From assembly GCF_002091755.1 (NCBI RefSeq), contig NZ_BDAI01000009.1, positions 1-64,000 of the forward strand: a stretch of DNA of 64,000 nucleotides. Direction: 5' to 3'. The stretch comes from Pseudomonas nitroreducens NBRC 12694 (GTDB taxonomy: Bacteria > Pseudomonadota > Gammaproteobacteria > Pseudomonadales > Pseudomonadaceae). Both the position numbers and the translations under genes were made by a program. How positions within the stretch are numbered: position 1 is the stretch's first letter; every line of letters begins with the position of its first letter. Shown here one piece after another: positions 61,773 through 64,000 of this stretch. Below the pieces are notes generated by a model, which made no database searches, had not been told where the DNA came from, and saw only the letters and a program-made list of their open reading frames with translations.

Positions 61773-62453
61773 ATGCCCCTCACGCAGGAGGATTTCCTGG
61801 CCATCCGGCTCACCATCGAGCTGGCCGCCCTGAGCACCCTGATCCTCCTGCTGATCGGCACGCCGATCGCCTGGTGGCTGTCGCGCACCCGCTCCTGGCT
61901 CAAAGGTCCGCTGGGAGCGGTGGTGGCGCTGCCGCTGGTGCTGCCGCCGACGGTGATCGGCTTCTACCTGCTGATCACCATGGGCCCCAACGGCTTCATC
62001 GGTCAGGCGACCGAGAGCCTCGGCCTGGGGCGGCTGCCGTTCACCTTCGCCGGGCTCGTGGTGGGCTCGGTATTCTATTCGCTGCCCTTCGTGGTGCAGC
62101 CGTTGCAGAACGCTTTCGAGGCGATCGGCGACAAACCGCTGGAGGCCGCCGCCACACTGCGTGCGAGCCCCCTGGATACCTTCTTCTCGGTGGTCCTGCC
62201 GCTGGCGCGGCCGGGCTTCATCACCGCCAGCATCCTCGGCTTCGCCCATACGGTGGGTGAGTTCGGCGTGGTGCTGATGATCGGCGGCAACATTCCGGGC
62301 AAGACCCGTGTGGTGTCGGTACAGATATTCGATCACGTCGAGGCCATGGAGTACGCCCAGGCGCATTGGCTGGCCGGCGGCATGGTGATCTTCTCCTTCT
62401 TCGTCCTGCTGGCGCTCTACGCGAGCCGCCGCGGCCGGTCGGCCTGGGCCTGA
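61773..62453 (+). CDS. modB: Molybdate ABC transporter permease
   Basis: A 226-residue inner-membrane permease with about five helices; the EAA loop is seen as LEAAATLRASPLDTFFSVVLPLARPG, and GFAHTVGEFGVVLMIGGNIPGKT is typical of ModB. It forms the channel driven by ModC. It lies 17 bases after modA and 7 before modC. Confidence 0.94.
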   Translation: MPLTQEDFLAIRLTIELAALSTLILLLIGTPIAWWLSRTRSWLKGPLGAVVALPLVLPPTVIGFYLLITMGPNGFIGQATESLGLGRLPFTFAGLVVGSVFYSLPFVVQPLQNAFEAIGDKPLEAAATLRASPLDTFFSVVLPLARPGFITASILGFAHTVGEFGVVLMIGGNIPGKTRVVSVQIFDHVEAMEYAQAHWLAGGMVIFSFFVLLALYASRRGRSAWA

Positions 62454-62460
62454 GGTGGGC

Positions 62461-63564
62461 ATGCAGCAGGATATTCCCGTGCGCGCCATCGAAGCCCGCT
62501 TCCAGATTGCCTATTCGGGCTTCAGCCTGGACGTCGACCTGCAATTGCCGGGCAAGGGCGTGACTGCACTGTTCGGCCATTCCGGCTCCGGCAAGACCAC
62601 CTGCCTGCGCTGCGTGGCGGGTCTTGAACGCGCGCCGCTCGGCCGGCTGGTGGTGAATGGCGAGGTCTGGCAGGACAGCGAGACCGCTGTGTTCCTGCCG
62701 CCGCACAAGCGAGCGCTGGGCTATGTATTCCAGGACGCCAACTTGTTCGAGCACCTGTCGGTGGAGCGCAACCTTACCTACGGCATGAAGCGCGTGCCGC
62801 GCGACCAGCATCGCGTGGCGCTGAAACAGGCCACCGAGCTGCTGGGGATTGGCCATCTGCTGGAGCGCATGCCGGTGCATCTCTCCGGTGGCGAACGCCA
62901 GCGCGTCGGCATCGCTCGCGCGCTGCTGACCAGCCCGCGTCTGCTGCTGATGGATGAGCCACTGGCGGCGCTGGACCTCAAGCGCAAGGCGGAAATCCTG
63001 CCGTACCTGGAACGCCTGCACGACGAACTGGATATCCCGATCCTCTACGTCAGCCACTCGCCGGACGAAGTGGCTCGGCTGGCCGATCACCTGGTGCTGC
63101 TGGACCAGGGGCGCTCCATCGCCAGCGGTCCGGTGGTGGAAACCCTGGCGCGCACCGACCTGCCTCTCTCTCACCTGGAAGACGCTGGCGTGGTAATCGA
63201 CGGCCAGGTGCTCGAGCACAACGCCGGCTACGGTCTGCTGACCCTGGCGCTACCGCACTGCGAGCAACGCATCCGCCTGGCCCACGCACCGATGGACAAG
63301 GGCCGGGCGCTGCGCATCAAGGTGCAGGCGCGGGATGTCAGCCTGAGCCTGGAGCCGGCGGCGCACAGCAGTATCCTCAACGTCTTGCCGGCGACGGTGG
63401 TCGAGATCGTGCCGACGGAGAACCCGGCGCACCTGCTGGTGAAACTCGACGTGGCCGGAACGCTTCTGCTTGCCCGCATCACGCGCTACTCCCACGACCA
63501 CCTCGGGTTGCAGACGGGGCAGGCGGTTTGGGCGCAGATCAAGTCGGTGGCGTTATTGGCCTGA
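62461..63564 (+). CDS. modC: Molybdate ABC transporter ATP-binding protein
   Basis: A 367-residue ATPase. Walker A is GHSGSGKTT near residues 39-47, the signature LSGGERQRVGIARAL, Walker B LLLMDEPLAALD, the switch His in LYVSHSPDEVARL, and a C-terminal molybdate-responsive (Mop/TOBE) region. A GTG two codons upstream (62455) is an alternative start. Last gene of the operon. Confidence 0.93.
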   Translation: MQQDIPVRAIEARFQIAYSGFSLDVDLQLPGKGVTALFGHSGSGKTTCLRCVAGLERAPLGRLVVNGEVWQDSETAVFLPPHKRALGYVFQDANLFEHLSVERNLTYGMKRVPRDQHRVALKQATELLGIGHLLERMPVHLSGGERQRVGIARALLTSPRLLLMDEPLAALDLKRKAEILPYLERLHDELDIPILYVSHSPDEVARLADHLVLLDQGRSIASGPVVETLARTDLPLSHLEDAGVVIDGQVLEHNAGYGLLTLALPHCEQRIRLAHAPMDKGRALRIKVQARDVSLSLEPAAHSSILNVLPATVVEIVPTENPAHLLVKLDVAGTLLLARITRYSHDHLGLQTGQAVWAQIKSVALLA

Positions 63565-63620
63565 TTGGCTCAGAAGCTCCCCTCGGGAGTACCTGTCTGC
63601 GAAAGTTCGTGCTTGGGATT

Positions 63621-63650
63621 TCCCTCTCCCTTCAGGGGAGGGCCAAGCCC
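63621..63650. repeat. Degenerate single head of the palindromic repeat
   Basis: CCCTCTCCCTTCAGGGGAGGG-like hairpin, decayed. It lies between modC and the convergent pcpS end. Confidence 0.6.
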
Positions 63651-63707
63651 GGGCCTATTTCATAGGGACAAGCGAGCCATGCCAGCGATCCTGCGCATGG
63701 CGCGCTC

Positions 63708-64000
63708 CTACAGGTTGGCGCCGTGCCGGACCGATTGGCTGCTGCCCTTGACCGAAGGAATCGCTACCAGGCTCAACAAACGGCCATCGAACAGGCTGAA
63801 CTGCCCATCGATCTCCTGGCCATGGTGCCACTCCTCGGACAGGTCGGTGAGCAAGCGTAGACGTGCGTGGCCACCGGCGGACCAGCTCAGCAGCTCGGCG
63901 TGCTCGAAGTAGAAACGCTTGCGCACCAGCGGGAAGAGCGCCTTGAACAGGCTCTCCTTGAGGGAAAAGGTGAGGGTGACCTGCAGTGCCGCCTGCTGCG
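63708..64000 (-). CDS. pcpS: 4'-phosphopantetheinyl transferase PcpS, C-terminal part (5' end outside window)
   Basis: The minus-strand frame is open to the window end. It encodes a C-terminal segment with the Sfp-type phosphopantetheinyl transferase motif FSLKESLFKALFPLVRKRFYF, carrying the catalytic Lys-Glu. The tail FEHAELLSWSAGG and LLTDLSEEW resembles P. aeruginosa PcpS (PA1165). The enzyme converts apo acyl- and peptidyl-carrier proteins to their active forms. The N-terminal half is not in the window. An in-frame GTG at 63926 is internal, not the start. Confidence 0.85.
   Translation of the reverse strand, partial: QQAALQVTLTFSLKESLFKALFPLVRKRFYFEHAELLSWSAGGHARLRLLTDLSEEWHHGQEIDGQFSLFDGRLLSLVAIPSVKGSSQSVRHGANL

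Overview
The window is chromosomal DNA of a Pseudomonas, most likely near the P. aeruginosa / P. citronellolis / P. nitroreducens branch. The evidence is the high G+C coding style, the Entner-Doudoroff block gap-edd-glk-gltR-gtrS-gtsABCD-oprB, a CpxR/Spy/CpxS set beside yciI/yciB, nrdAB followed by an RstAB-like two-component system, modABC beside a PcpS-type phosphopantetheinyl transferase, and typical Pseudomonas REP repeats. Species cannot be fixed from the sequence alone. No rRNA, tRNA, transposase, integrase or CRISPR array was seen.

Layout. 1-4.1 kb (minus strand): envelope-stress two-component system with a Spy/CpxP-like periplasmic protein behind a CpxR box, preceded by yciB and yciI. 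4.2-9.5 kb (plus): rnm, yciO-type Sua5/YrdC protein, trpS, scpA, scpB. 9.7-13.2 kb: periplasmic GH3 beta-glucosidase and small genes. 13.4-26.7 kb: glucose uptake and catabolism, with HexR-like operators before edd and before a hexose-6-phosphate mutarotase. Glucose enters through OprB, is bound by GtsA, imported by GtsBCD, phosphorylated by Glk and, after oxidation to 6-phosphogluconate, dehydrated by Edd; GltR/GtrS control uptake. 26.8-45.3 kb: a mosaic of small conserved genes, a YihY membrane protein, two LysR regulators, an SGNH hydrolase, a solitary PilT/PilU ATPase, a soluble PAS-MCP, a hybrid kinase with divergent LuxR-type regulator, PpiC, an MdaB/YgiN quinone pair, a GGDEF enzyme, a tandem-CAP protein and a ureidoglycine aminohydrolase. 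45.3-52.3 kb: accessory region. 52.4-60.8 kb: nrdBA with a long regulated leader, then an OmpR-type regulator, a GNAT gene and an RstB-like kinase. 60.9-64 kb: ModE-like box, modABC and the 3' end of pcpS.

The accessory region is the most interesting part. It holds an AT-richer membrane protein gene, a 73-residue gene behind a textbook LexA box, two facing copies of a hairpin-rich intergenic module sharing a 55-base identical core, a lone BRO-N gene, a 245-base gene-free stretch with nested inverted repeats, and a markedly AT-rich two-gene operon coding for a ParA-like ATPase and a stand-alone class III nucleotidyl-cyclase-like protein. That operon sits directly after the nrdB terminator and is the best candidate here for an undescribed system, possibly a nucleotide-signalling anti-phage cassette; this is inference, not shown by the sequence.

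Intergenic regions carry at least five full and two partial copies of a G+C-rich two-headed palindromic repeat, and several REP sequences.
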